DNA of 64,000 nucleotides. It comes from Undaria pinnatifida. Lineage: Eukaryota > Sar > Phaeophyceae > Laminariales > Alariaceae. Location of the stretch: assembly GCA_012845835.1 (NCBI GenBank), contig JABAKD010000024.1:7157103-7221102 (forward strand), written 5' to 3'. The stretch's first letter is position 1, and each line of letters starts with the position of its first letter. The position numbers and the translations under genes were made by a program. The notes beneath the pieces were generated by a model. It ran no database searches. It was given only the letters and a program-made list of their open reading frames with translations, and had not been told where the DNA came from. Below, piece by piece: positions 22,252 through 32,093 of this stretch.

Positions 22252-22878
22252 TTAGTTGTTGTTTGAGTATACGTCTACGTTGGCGGGTGGAATTTTGATA
22301 TTTTCTGACCATACCATCCCAATCAGTTTTTCCATTCGCAAGTTCACCTCGTTTGGCTTCAACTGTAGAAGAAAGCTGGCCGCGGCTCCCGATGTACTCA
22401 GGAACAAGAAGTCGAAGAGAAGACGGTTGTCGCGGTGCCAGTGCTTGATGTCTTCCAAATTCGAGATGTTGTCATCCGTGGCCCATAAAACTGATGTTGC
22501 GGCTGGGAGTGTAGAATATCCTGAAGATAATGTTTGCGGATGCGCCGTGTCTACGGGAGTGCTCCCTGCGTCCGGCTGTACATTTTCTGCTGTGTCAGCC
22601 GGTGGTGTTTCCCCGGACTGAGTGTCCGTTTCGTCAGCGGCCTGACTGCGAGTTACAGTTCGTGAAGGCCTACTTCTTTTAGAAGATGGACGAGGACTAA
22701 TTAGTTTGGGCTCGGGGCAAGGACGCCCTTCCAGGATATCAGAGATCCCGGCATGACGGATACTTATTACGGGCTGAGCCGTGAGTTTCCATACGTCGAA
22801 CTCAAGCCCATTAAATGTGTCGTTTAGAGATCTATCGAGCTTATCTATTGCATCACCTGCTTTTTTGGACTCTCTCAT
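22252..22878 (-). pseudogene. Copia gag N-terminal part
   Basis: An open frame of 208 codons starts at an ATG next to a (GATGCT)n run and ends 19 bases before the next gag frame. It has a polar Pro/Thr/Ser-rich centre and a helical SNLEDIKHWHRDNRLLFDFL stretch. One stop-containing gap separates it from the downstream frame, so gag is now split. Confidence 0.7.
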
Positions 22879-22927
22879 GGTGATGCTGATGCTGATGCTG
22901 ATCGCTGATGCTGATGCTGATGCTGTA
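22878..22927 (+). repeat. (GATGCT)n microsatellite
   Basis: About eight hexamer or trimer-shifted units lie directly upstream of the copia gag start. Confidence 0.85.
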
Positions 22928-23038
22928 GCCGACTTGATGACGGTTTATCTCAAACTTCCCGGTAAGATGCGACAAACTTCAATGAGATGTTGCGTGGTGC
23001 CGATCGATGTTTATATCGGAGGTCGAAGGCTCATAACC

Positions 23039-23844
23039 TGAGAATAACCTGTGAACACAAGGGTTGTGTGGAGGCTCTGTCTTCTACGCGAAGAGATGCA
23101 GAGGTGGCACCGAAGTGTCTGTTAAGACCACTTGTGATAAGAAAGAAAATGAATAGTTTGGAAAGGGTGCTTGAGGCCAAAGAGGGAAGAAGAAGAAGAA
23201 GAAGAAGAAGAAGAAGAAGAAGAAGAAGAAGAAGAAGAAGAAGAAGAAGAAGAAGAAGAAGAAGAGAAGAAGAAGAAGAAGAAGAAGAAGAAGAAGAAGA
23301 AGAAGAAGAAGAAGAAGAAGAAGAAGAAGAAGAAGAAGAAGAAGAAGAAGAAGAAGAAGAAGAAAGAAGAAGAAGAAGAAGAAGAAGAAGAAGAAGAAGA
23401 AGAAGAAGAAGAAGAAGAGAAGAAGAAGAAGAAGAAGAAGAAGAAGAAGAAGAAGAAGAAGAAGAAGAAGAAGAAGAAGAAGAAGAAGAAGAAGAAGAAG
23501 AAGAAGAAGAAGAAGAAGAAGAAGAAGAAGAAGAAGAAGAAGAAGAAGAAGAAGAAGAAGAAGAAGAAGAAGAAGAAGAAGAAGAAGAAGAAGAAGAAGA
23601 AGAAGGAAGAAGAAGAAGAGAAGGGAGAGTGATCATGGCGAATTGCATCACCACTTCATCATCACGGAACAACGCCCGTGGTCCGGTAGAATACCCGGAC
23701 AACTGGACAACCTTAACATACTCAATTCTACGTTTATATCTAAGTTCCACCGAAGATTCAACGTAAGATTCAACTGCATATATTTTTCGTTCGAATAGAC
23801 TGCGCATTAACTTTGATTTGAATCCGAGGTTTATCCTCTCAACA
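23039..23844 (-). repeat. 5' LTR of the copia element with GAA expansion
   Basis: It begins TGAGAATAACCTGTGAACAC and ends TTTATCCTCTCAACA. It is 806 bp against 395 bp for its partner; nearly all the difference is the expanded GAA tract. Confidence 0.9.
23184..23625 (+). repeat. (GAA)n expansion of about 440 bp
   Basis: An almost uninterrupted AAG/GAA tract has a few single-base interruptions that shift the register (near 23,265, 23,365, 23,418 and 23,605). All long charged or leucine/serine frames over this tract are artefacts. The true length in the genome may differ if assembly collapsed it. Confidence 0.95.
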
Positions 23845-23849
23845 ATTCT

Positions 23850-24204
23850 GCTCCACGCAAGAATATGGCACGTCGTCCACGACAAACGACGAAAAGAACC
23901 ACAGTGAAAAGTAGTATGGGGGCTGCCAGAACAACACCACTCTGTCGGTAAAGTATTCGAGAGAAGGGTCAAAAACCGTGTTGGAATTTGGACCTGCAAC
24001 GTCCCCGTCCGGGAACACCAGGCCTCGAGAGCACGACGCAAATCTGAATCCACGGTTTTTCGCCTCGGGTCTCCTTCGCTCGTTGGCGGACAAGACGCGA
24101 GAATCCACCCCAACTGCGCCTGAAAAATGGCCAGAACCCGACGGTGCAAACCCGTCGGTAGCCTCGTTGGACATTGTGTCTGCAATGTCCCCTTCTAGGA
24201 ACAC
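23850..24204 (-). pseudogene. NADAR-domain gene, N-terminal part
   Basis: The last third of this open frame reads VLFWQPPYYFSLWFFSSF followed by VVDDVPYSCVEQN. This matches the first NADAR block (Phe-Ser-x-Phe, then V-DG--Y---EH/Q). The frame then runs into the copia LTR. The missing remainder lies beyond the element, at 19480-19847. NADAR proteins remove ADP-ribose-type or related N-glycosidic groups. The upstream 80 residues are not recognised. Confidence 0.65.
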
Positions 24205-24325
24205 CAGTCCTCAGCTCTTTGGGCCTGTAGTGTCCCCTTGCGGGAACATCAGGCCTAGGGAGCATAATGCGCGTCTGAATCCGTGGTTTCTCGCCTCCGA
24301 TTGTCCTCACTCGCTGGCGGAAGCT
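23985..24325 (-). repeat. Imperfect 234-bp tandem duplication
   Basis: The block GTCCCC..CGGGAACA..CAGGCCT..GAGCA..TGAATCC..GGTTT.TCGCCTC at 23,990-24,090 recurs at 24,224-24,325, with a partial third copy at 24,185-24,215. It covers the sequence encoding the N-terminus of the NADAR frame. Confidence 0.7.
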
Positions 24326-24338
24326 CGTATTTCCTGGA

Positions 24339-24522
24339 TTAGGATGGCTCAAGGTTAGATTGCTCTCGGCCCCCGACCCAGGGGCCGTCAGGTGGAGGAG
24401 AAGAGAGAGGAAGAAAAATATAGTTGCATAACTTGTCGTACTTTAAAACGTAGACCAGAAGACGCACACACGCACTGGAAGATGACCACTGACCAACAGC
24501 GGCCAAAAGTGCACTGAGTCAG
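24339..24522 (-). repeat. Family E repeat, unique arm
   Basis: Matches 29,945-30,130 in order: AGGATGGCTCA, GATTGCTCTCGG, GGAGGAGAAGAGA, GTAGACCAGAAGACGCACAC, ACTGGAAGATGACCACTGA. It continues into the satellite. Confidence 0.75.
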
Positions 24523-25322
24523 AGGAGGCTCAACTCGAACATATTGAAGATTGTGACCGCCAATCATATCAATAGTTATAGTCTACCATCTCCGTAGATT
24601 ACACGCAGTCATACGCATCAGACACCAGACATTGATACGAGCAACTAGTCAATCCCATATCCCGCCTGCTCGTGACAACTGTAATGATAATTCTCATTCC
24701 GTCCCATATTAGTGCAAACTCAGGAGGCTCATCTCGAACATATTGAAGATTGGGACCGCCAATCATATCAATAGTTCTACTCTACCATCTCCGTAGATTA
24801 CACGCATTCATACGCATCAGACACCAGACATTGATACGAGCAACTCGTCAATCCCATATCCCGCCTGCTCGTGACAATTGTAATGACAATTCTCATTCCG
24901 TCCCAGATTAATGCAAACGCAGCAGGCTCAACTCGAACATATTGAAGATTGGGACCGCCAATCACATCAATAGTTCTACTCTACAATCTCCGTAGATTAT
25001 ACGCAGTCATACGCATCAGACACTAGACATTGATACGAGCAACTCGTCAATCCTATATCCCGCCTGCTCGTGACAACTGTAATGATAATGCTCCTTCCGT
25101 CCCAGATTAATGCAAACGCAGAAGGCTCAACTCGAACATATTGAACATTGTGACTGCAAATCATATCAATAGTTCTATTCTACTATCCCCGTAGATTATA
25201 TGCAGTCATACTCATCAGACACCAGACATTGGTACGAGCAAATAGTGAATCCTATATCCCGCCTGCTCGTGACAACTGCAATGACAATGCTCATTCCATC
25301 CCAGATTAATGCAATCTCAAAA
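24523..25322. repeat. 199-bp satellite, four units
   Basis: GGCTCAACTCGAACATATTG begins units at 24,527, 24,726, 24,925 and 25,124, an exact period near 199. Units share ATCTCCGTAGATTA, GCATCAGACAC and CCCGCCTGCTCGTGACAA. A single unit with the same upstream arm is at 30,150-30,285. Confidence 0.92.
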
Positions 25323-26600
25323 GCAGAATTTTCCAATTCAAAAAAAGTATAGGGGCAGCGCCTTCAACATCATCCCGGTACCCAACACTCTGTTTTTCCA
25401 ATAAAAACTGTCATGAACTTAATGAAAAAAGGTAGAGCAAACGTCAGTGTCGTAATCAAACACAAGCATCTAAACGATACTGACTTGTACTCCAAAACCC
25501 TTCCAGTAATCAATACTCAGCACCGTAGCTAGGGACGTGCCGTCCACGGTAATCAAACGGAAATCGCTGAGCAAATTAGGGTCGACCGCACCCACCTAGC
25601 ATGGAGAATATAAACTAAACGAGTTCTCACTAATGAACTGTTTTGAGAATGCCATATACTGATTACGCAGAGCTGACCCTGGGTAGTTTACCAAAACCGT
25701 TGCCGTCCCCAAATCTCAGAATTCTCCAGATGTTAGAAAAGCCATAAACCTAGTTTGCAGAACATAAAACTAAACGATTGGCTCAGCTGGTTCTCACTAA
25801 TGGGCTGTTATAATAATGCCATAGACTCATAACGCCGGGCTGACACTGGCTAGTGTACCAACACGTTGCCGGCCCCAAATCCCATAATTTTCCACATGTA
25901 TGTTGGAAAATTCAATATTGAAATAATGCATACCCGCACAGTGATATTCGTCAGTAGGATGGATTATGAGAATGCGTATTTAGCCTCCTGCGAATTCAAT
26001 CATCAATTACCCCAAAAATACCAACATTTTGTACCTCCTCATAATATACACCATATCGTCCATCATCAGGCATTCAATACTGAAATGAAGAAAAAAAATC
26101 AAATATCATCATCAAAAGCTCCCGAAAACAACCTATATGATATATCTCCAGGTAATATACTCAAATTCACGGTGGAACAATATTCAAAAGTGACATTCAA
26201 AACAAAAAAGTCGCAAATTTCGTTGTTAAAAAAAAGGTCCCCAAAACAACCAATGTTTTATCTCCAGGTAGTATGCTTCAAATCCGTGGGCAACATTCAA
26301 AAGTGAACCTTAAGGAGGAGAATTGCTAGATATCAGTGTCGAACGCTCCCACAAACAACCAATACTTTCCCTCCAAGTACTATACTTCAAATCCGCGGGC
26401 GAACTTCAAAAGTGAAAATTAGCCTAATAATTTCAGTATCAAACGCTCCCAAAAACAACCAGTCGTTTACCTCCGAGTATTCGCCATTCGTCTGAACTCA
26501 AAACGCTCGCACAATACGTTCGTACAATATCTGTGGACACCTGTGAATAATACAAGCCTTGCACCTATCTACCGTCCCCCTTTATTCATTTGATTTTGTA
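25323..26600. other. Degenerate tandem repeats, no gene
   Basis: Two diverged copies of a ~160-bp unit (TTCTCACTAATG..CTGTT..AATGCCATA..CCAAATC) lie at 25,625-25,900. Three to four copies of a ~105-bp unit (AAACAACC..CTCCAGGTA..CTTCAAATCCGTGGGC..TTCAAAAGTGA) lie at 26,110-26,480. The 146-codon frame over part of this is not credible. A G run of 16 lies near 26,609-26,624. Confidence 0.55.
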
Positions 26601-27415
26601 CGTTATTAGGGGGGGGGGGGGGGGGATTTGGGATTTTCAGTATGACAGTTACTTTCAGTTTCGCGTCGGTTCGGGCATTTTGAATATTGTTCGGTACCTA
26701 GTATTCTTAGTACCTGGCTGGCGTTCTTGGTGGTAGACTGCTGTGAGCTCTCGCTCAAGAGCTCACTCTTCTCGGAGGTCTCACGCATCAGCTCTCTTCT
26801 CGTCTTGCCTCTAGCCTGTGTTTGGGATACTAATACAATGACTTGAAACCTACCAACCTTGGAGCTAACGAACAGGAGGGGCTTGAACACAATCCTATCA
26901 TCCACCACTGCCCATTAAAGTATGCCAATAAAATACGATATCATGTATACCAGGTACTAAATTTTTGCAGGCATAGTATCAGGCAGGGCGGAAACTTCAG
27001 TTTGGTGATAAAAACACAACCACACTTTCCAGCGTCCGCCTTCTAATACCAGGTACATGAGTAAATACTACTTGTATTTTTCTGCGTATCAGTTTCTTCG
27101 TCAGAGCGCGACAGCAGTACTCGCTCATAGCAGCGAAGGTTTGGCTCTTCAACAAAAAATTAAAGACGTACTGGTATGAATATATGTGAACTCTCCCCGG
27201 CTAACCAAAACCCACACCAGGTACCAGGTACATCGTACCAGCTAGGATAAACCGCCAACATTCCAATCATTAATACCGCATCGTCTTCGTGGTTCGCACG
27301 ACCGAAATCACAAGACTTGAGTCATGTTTTCGGCAGTGACCATTTTTCCTCAACTCTTTGCCGCGCGAGTGAAAACGGTTGATTGAAAATGAACCAAAGC
27401 TCCAACTGCTGTCCT
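26601..27415. other. Gene-free stretch
   Basis: No recognisable gene. CCAGGTAC occurs four times (26,950; 27,049; 27,220; 27,226), as it does in the first 3 kb. Confidence 0.45.
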
Positions 27416-28190
27416 ATATTATTAAAAAAATTAAAATACACTCCAGCTGGGAGATCGAATATTTTGTCGAAACTCATCTTTGCAAGCTGTGTGTGATACT
27501 CCGATCGCGCGTATTACGGGTTGTGTGTCCTCATTAAGGATATAGGTCGGCGACTCCCCTGGCAACTACAGTGTAGCCATCAGGGTCAACAGGGTGATGT
27601 TAGGCAGTCTGTGCGCGGAAACTATAAGACCCGTTTCTGAGGGGGACAAAATCTGACAGCTGTATGGAAGGAAATGCATCGGTTTATCAAGTGAATACTG
27701 TAAGTCGAATAACCGGTGAGGGGAGGGCGGAGTTTTTAAGGACGTGGGGGCCTGATTTTGATCAAAAGGGGGGCGGTAGGGGGGGAGATGGCGGAGGGGA
27801 CGGGTGGGGCAGGTCAATTTGTGCGTAGAAACTATGAATCCTTCTTGATGTGGAGGAGGGGGGGGGAATGTGCCGGAGGGGGCGGGGAGGGCTTTAGGTC
27901 TCATAAATGTAGGGGTTTGCTATACGCGTGGTGCTAGGTGTAGGCGATGGTGCGGGTGGTGATGAAAGAGGGGGCGGTAGGGGCGGGGGTGGGTGGGAAT
28001 TGCAGCAGCGGCATGGACGGCTCTAAAACGATAACGAGGCGATATCCAGGGCGTGGAAGTGTTTATTACTCTGGCGGATTTCGATATATATCATATACGA
28101 CAAAATATTCGGCCATCACAGGCAAGCGTTATGTTCGGCTAACATCAGGCTCGTCATTTATCCCTCCGAAAAACCCAGCATTTTGGTAGT
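27416..28190 (+). repeat. Family A repeat, copy with intact B target site
   Basis: Starts at TTAAAATACACTCCAGCTG and runs through the head, GTGTCCTCATTAAGGATATA (uninterrupted), one body module, several G-rich blocks, the TATACGCGTGGTGCTAGGTG module (27,921) and GCGGCATGGACGGCTC (28,008). A short open frame at 27,947-28,189 is probably chance. Confidence 0.8.
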
Positions 28191-28611
28191 TACCGCTTGC
28201 TTGGCAGAGAGCACGCACAAGCAGTTGCCGGGGGGTGGGAGAAAGTGCAGGGTGACCGTCACAAGCATTTACCCTTTAGGGCCCTCTGCCCTGGCTACCA
28301 TTCCACGCTAAAAGCAAAGTATTAACGACAAAGAATAATACCTCGTGAGTCATTGCTACGTCAGACAACATCGCTGCCGTAATTGTAGCAGTATATCGTC
28401 TCGATTCGTACTCCAACAATAACGGTACCTGCTGTACTACTTATAAATGAGGACAAAGCTCTACCACAAGTAAGCGTTATGATATGTCAACAAAAAAACG
28501 GATCAAATATAGACTAAACCGCTAAAAATACTTTAGCAGAGCATTATTTAACTTCCCAAAGTGTAATACCAAATATACCTTTATTTGCAGTATACGAAAG
28601 TAATACGCGTC
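28191..28611. other. Gene-free stretch
   Basis: AT-rich DNA with no gene or repeat that I recognise. Confidence 0.4.
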
Positions 28612-29901
28612 TTATCTCGGAGCTTGTAGCAGGTCACCTCTATTTACGTGCACGCGTGCGCCGTGGTCGGGTGAGACCTCGATAAGATGCCTCACGTCCG
28701 AGACCCACGAGCCTTGCCGGGGACCACTCCGTACCAATGCCTTCTCGCTTCCAATCGCTTCCATACTGTTCGCGACTGCTCTGACCGCCCCCTTCGCATT
28801 GCGTTTTCCAAACGCAACCGACCCTGTTGTTTTGCCTCCCAAAACAGTAACCAAAAAAGCATGCCTTCCAATCTCACGCTCTGCTGACATTTGGGGTGGG
28901 GTTCAGGGCGGCAGCACCAACTAGCTGTGGCTGCTCCTGCTGCGGCTGCTGCTGAAGCAGCTCTTCCTGCTTGTCCATCTTCATATACTCCATCACCTCT
29001 TTGTCCCCATCACACGCCATCACTCTACGAACCTCAGCCATCGTTCATTTTTCTTTCGTCTCAACCACCTACTCCATCGCCGCCTGTACCTCCGGTGGGG
29101 CAGTGGGGGTGGCCACGGGTTTAAGGCGGCAGCACCAGGTAGCTGGGGCTGCTGCTGCTGCTGCGGCCGCTGCTGCAGCAGCTCTTCCACCTCCGACTGT
29201 GCCAAGATCAGTCATTTCCACCATTGGTCGTCCTCTGCCATGTCGTGCCAAAAATCAACTCGCTCTCCTACCCCCGTTGCTCCGTCTCCATAATAATCTG
29301 ACGCCTCACCCTTCTCATCCTCGCCAAATACCTCCAGCGGTTGCAGCGGAGGCGGCTGCGCTGTCAGCGACTGCTGCGGCGGTAGCGGCGCCTGCGACTG
29401 CGTCTCCTCTGACTCTTCTCGGTACTCCATGACTTTGTCCCCCTGGTGTCCCTCTGTTGGGTACCCCAGCTGAAATGCGATATTTCCCACCTGGGAAAGG
29501 TTGCGGGCTGCGAATCTCGCCCACTATCTTGGCTGCCCAATACGTGTGCTTCAGTAGCGGTTGCTCCTGGGACCATATGGCAAGATATCCGAGTGCTCCC
29601 ATGGTCTCCCTGCGGCCCGGTGTTGGGACTGCGCGGCTTATAGGTTGTTCCTGGGCTGGTCCTTCTCGCCTCGAGATTCTCGCTTGCGTGGACAGGCATC
29701 AGCGTCTCGGTGTGATCTCCATGCAATTACCGTCATTTTAGCAATTTTGCTGATTCCCGCAGTCTCTAGTTCCGCTGGGGCTGCAGCGTGTGCTCTCAGT
29801 AAGTAGCCGCGCTGCTGTTCCTCGGTAAGCCTCCGAAAAGAAGGACCCATCATCATAGTAACCTCTTCAAGCTCCTTAGAGCACCCTACGTCCAAAGGCA
29901 C
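28612..29901 (-). pseudogene. Unidentified minus-strand coding fragments, Gln/Pro-rich
   Basis: Open minus-strand pieces at 29638-29901 (RRLTEEQQRGYLLRAHAAAP), 29212-29490 (GYPTEGHQGDKVMEYREESE), 29020-29205 (EELLQQRPQQQQQPQLPGAA) and 28612-28890 have protein-like composition, but in different frames. The Q-rich segment is duplicated at 28,910-28,990 and 29,127-29,210. I recognise no domain. A decayed gene or a gene with unseen introns are both possible. Confidence 0.3.
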
Positions 29902-29944
29902 CAGTGGTGTTGTCGTGCGACCGTGCCAGCATGATCGACTGATT

Positions 29945-30285
29945 GATGTCTAGAGTAGGATGGCTCACGGGGAGATTGCTCTCGGTACCCAACGAGGGAC
30001 CATCAAGCGGAGGAGAAGAGATAGGTAGAAAATATGTACTTTCATATAGGATCGTACTCCAAAGTAGACCAGAAGACGCACACAAGCACTGGAAGATGAC
30101 CACTGAGCGACAACAACGACTAAAAGTGCACGGAGCCCAAGGGGGCTCAACTCGAACATATCGCAGACTGGGACCGCCAATCATATCAATAACAGTTCCA
30201 CTCTACCATCTCCGTGGATTATGTGCAGTCATGCACATCAGACATTGACACGAGCCAATAGTGAATCCTACAGACCGGAAACGTT
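29945..30285 (-). repeat. Family E repeat with a single satellite unit
   Basis: Same order as 24,339-24,722: the AGGATGGCTCA arm, then one 199-bp unit (GGCTCAACTCGAACATAT, ATCTCCGTGGATTA). It shows the satellite arose by amplifying one unit of a dispersed repeat. Confidence 0.75.
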
Positions 30286-30514
30286 GTTTAGGATATGGTC
30301 ATGGCACAAACGTAAGTCCCTGCAGTATCATGTTTTTGTAACACGGGGCATCAAATTGTGATTAAATCGCTTTTGAGCCTTTCTCGAGCTTCCCTGCGAT
30401 GCCAGCAACGCGAGTGAGTGCTCCCTGCGCGGAATCCGAATGATACGATCGACTCGACAGGCCACGTGCTACGTGTGCAACATCCTTCGTTTTGAAAAAC
30501 AGCTGTGCTCTTGC

Positions 30515-30813
30515 GAGCCATCCCACGCTAGGGGGGTGCAGCAGAAAGTTTCTGGACTCGCAACATGATGACGAGCTCAATATCTCACCCGAGGCATGAC
30601 TTCGAAGACGTCCGCCCACGCAACCCTACCAACATTTCTATGCGCTAGTCCTAAAATCAACCGTTATACCCGTAAGGATATCATAGTAGCCTATAGTAGT
30701 GTAAAACGATCATAGTAACCGATGGTGCCACAGCAGTTGAGGAGCTCAACCCGGGTAAGAGGTAAGGAGCGTCTGCCCCCAAAAATGCAACCCGTACCAC
30801 CGTGGGATGAATC
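30515..30813. mobile_element. M2 inverted-repeat element
   Basis: Left end GAGCCATCCCACGCTAGGG and right end CAACCCGTACCACCGTGGGA are inverted copies. The interior matches the M2 copies at 42507 and 45511: CTTCGAAGACG..CGCAACCC..ACCAA, then ATGCGCTAGTCCTAAAA. No coding capacity. Confidence 0.75.
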
Positions 30814-30828
30814 ATACTATCGCAGTTG

Positions 30829-30885
30829 GGGATAATGCGCGCCACGGGGGTCAACATCGTAGTGTTAGACGCGGTCACGGTGTTA
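30829..30885 (+). pseudogene. Decayed copy of AAA ATPase exon 1
   Basis: Starting ATCGCAGTTGGGGATAATG, this matches 31,900-31,960 (the 5' leader and start of exon 1) through GCGCCA, ACATCGTAGTGTTAGA and GCGGTCACGG. The equivalent of the second ATG has become ACG, and a stop follows. It lies 1.07 kb upstream of the real exon. Confidence 0.75.
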
Positions 30886-31301
30886 AATCGAAGTTCCGAG
30901 TGAATGTATTTCCGCAGCAGGTGGGACGTCCGATCTCAAACCTAATCCGTGGTCGAGCTTTTCTCGAGCTCCCATGCCGCGAAGATAGGGGGATGCAGCC
31001 TGAATTTCTGAAGCTCCGAAATTCTGGAGGCCCACCCCGAGCAAAAAAACAATTTCCTGATTGTTGTAACGAAACCTGAAAGTCCAACTCGCGGATAACA
31101 ATGCCATGACCCTTAGGCACACAACTATTGTCGTGATACTGCAAGCATGCAACGACATGTAGGTGCCGCAGCAGTTCCTCAGTTGGAGAGCCAATGTAGT
31201 CGAAAATGAGCACTGTGGTCGAAAGGCGGTGCCTCTGCGGCATCACGCGGACACGACGCATTCCGCTGTATGGAGGTGTACCTACAACTGTTTTGATTGA
31301 T

Positions 31302-31540
31302 TCTACGATAGCCCCCCCAAAAAAACAGCAACTTTCTTTCGCCGATGTTTCATGGCTGCTCGACACGAGGAAAGACGCTCTGAAACGTATAGCTCCATGT
31401 ATTTCTTGTTTGCGAGGAACTATCGAACAATGGCGTCCGGGTGACAAAGGGCGTCGTATTTCAGGAAACCCGACCGGGAGCTGGTTTCAAAGCCGGCGAT
31501 TTTGTTGAAGAAAAGTTGAGGGGGGGGGGGGCCTACCGTG
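31302..31540 (-). mobile_element. M3 inverted-repeat element
   Basis: Ends are CTACGATAGCCCCCCCAAAA and, inverted, CCACGGTAGGCCCCCCCCCC. It matches 37340-37571 in the opposite orientation over its full length (TGAAACCAGCTCC, CCTCGTGTCGAGCAGCCATG). Non-coding. Confidence 0.75.
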
Positions 31541-31559
31541 GAACGAAAACTGATGTGCG

Positions 31560-31784
31560 TGCCACTTGAGGAGCTCTACATATTTTGCTCGGAGGAAGAT
31601 CTCATTTAGGAGAAAACTAAAAAGTGTTTCCCGATGACGAAGCCCATGACTCTGGTCTAAAACGAACAATGTTATTGACCTAGTGTCTTTTTTGTAATAT
31701 AATTGCCACGATTTGGGGTTGCGGAGCCCCGTCGTTCAAAAACAAAAAGGCAGAAAGTGGTATATCTCTATGGCAGCACGCGTC
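31560..31784. mobile_element. M1 element, left end degraded
   Basis: The right half is clear: GGAGCCCCGTCGTTCA, then TATCTCTATGGCAGCACGCG, ending GCGTC. The left end is not recognisable. It lies just upstream of exon 1. Confidence 0.6.
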
Positions 31785-31916
31785 TCTGCGGAATCATACA
31801 TACCGACTCGATAGGCCAGGCGCTGACAGTACGGAGTCATCGAAATCAACCGTGATCTTGACCCCCCCCTTGGGCCGCATTTTGCTCGTCTTTGATGTCG
31901 ATCGCAGTTGGGGATA

Positions 31917-32093
31917 ATGGGCGCCATGAGGACCGGAAACGTGGTGTTAGATATGGTGATCGCGATGAGCATACCGATCGCGTTGCAGTGGCTGCGCAAG
32001 CAGTGGGAGTGGTTAGGGCCTTGCGTCAAAAACTTCTTGTTCAGAGCTCGGCAGAAAGAAGAGCGCTACACCCGCAGCATCGACTATGAGAAG
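31917..32093 (+). CDS. AAA ATPase exon 1
   Basis: Starts at the first ATG of the frame; a second in-frame ATG is at 31926. It encodes a hydrophobic segment, [18 protein letters not shown], then a basic, aromatic stretch as in BCS1 N-termini. Donor AAG|GTCAGT, phase 0. The next exon is 1.5 kb away. Confidence 0.75.

Larger units (their letters stand above)
19853..23844 (-). mobile_element. Ty1/copia LTR element lacking RT and RNase H
   Basis: The LTRs are 19853-20247 and 23039-23844, with a 5-base target duplication ATTCT. The interior (2.8 kb) carries, on the minus strand, gag, zinc knuckle, protease-like region, GAG pre-integrase and the integrase core, then stops. The reverse transcriptase and RNase H genes that should follow integrase are absent, so it is a deletion derivative that could only move in trans. 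Just inside the 5' LTR the minus strand reads GGTTATGAGCC, close to the complement of the initiator-Met tRNA anticodon arm. Confidence 0.9.

Noticed and set aside
22987-24185. Very long Arg/Glu/Lys or Ser/Leu open frames
   Set aside because: They are translations of the GAA microsatellite in the copia LTR, not genes.
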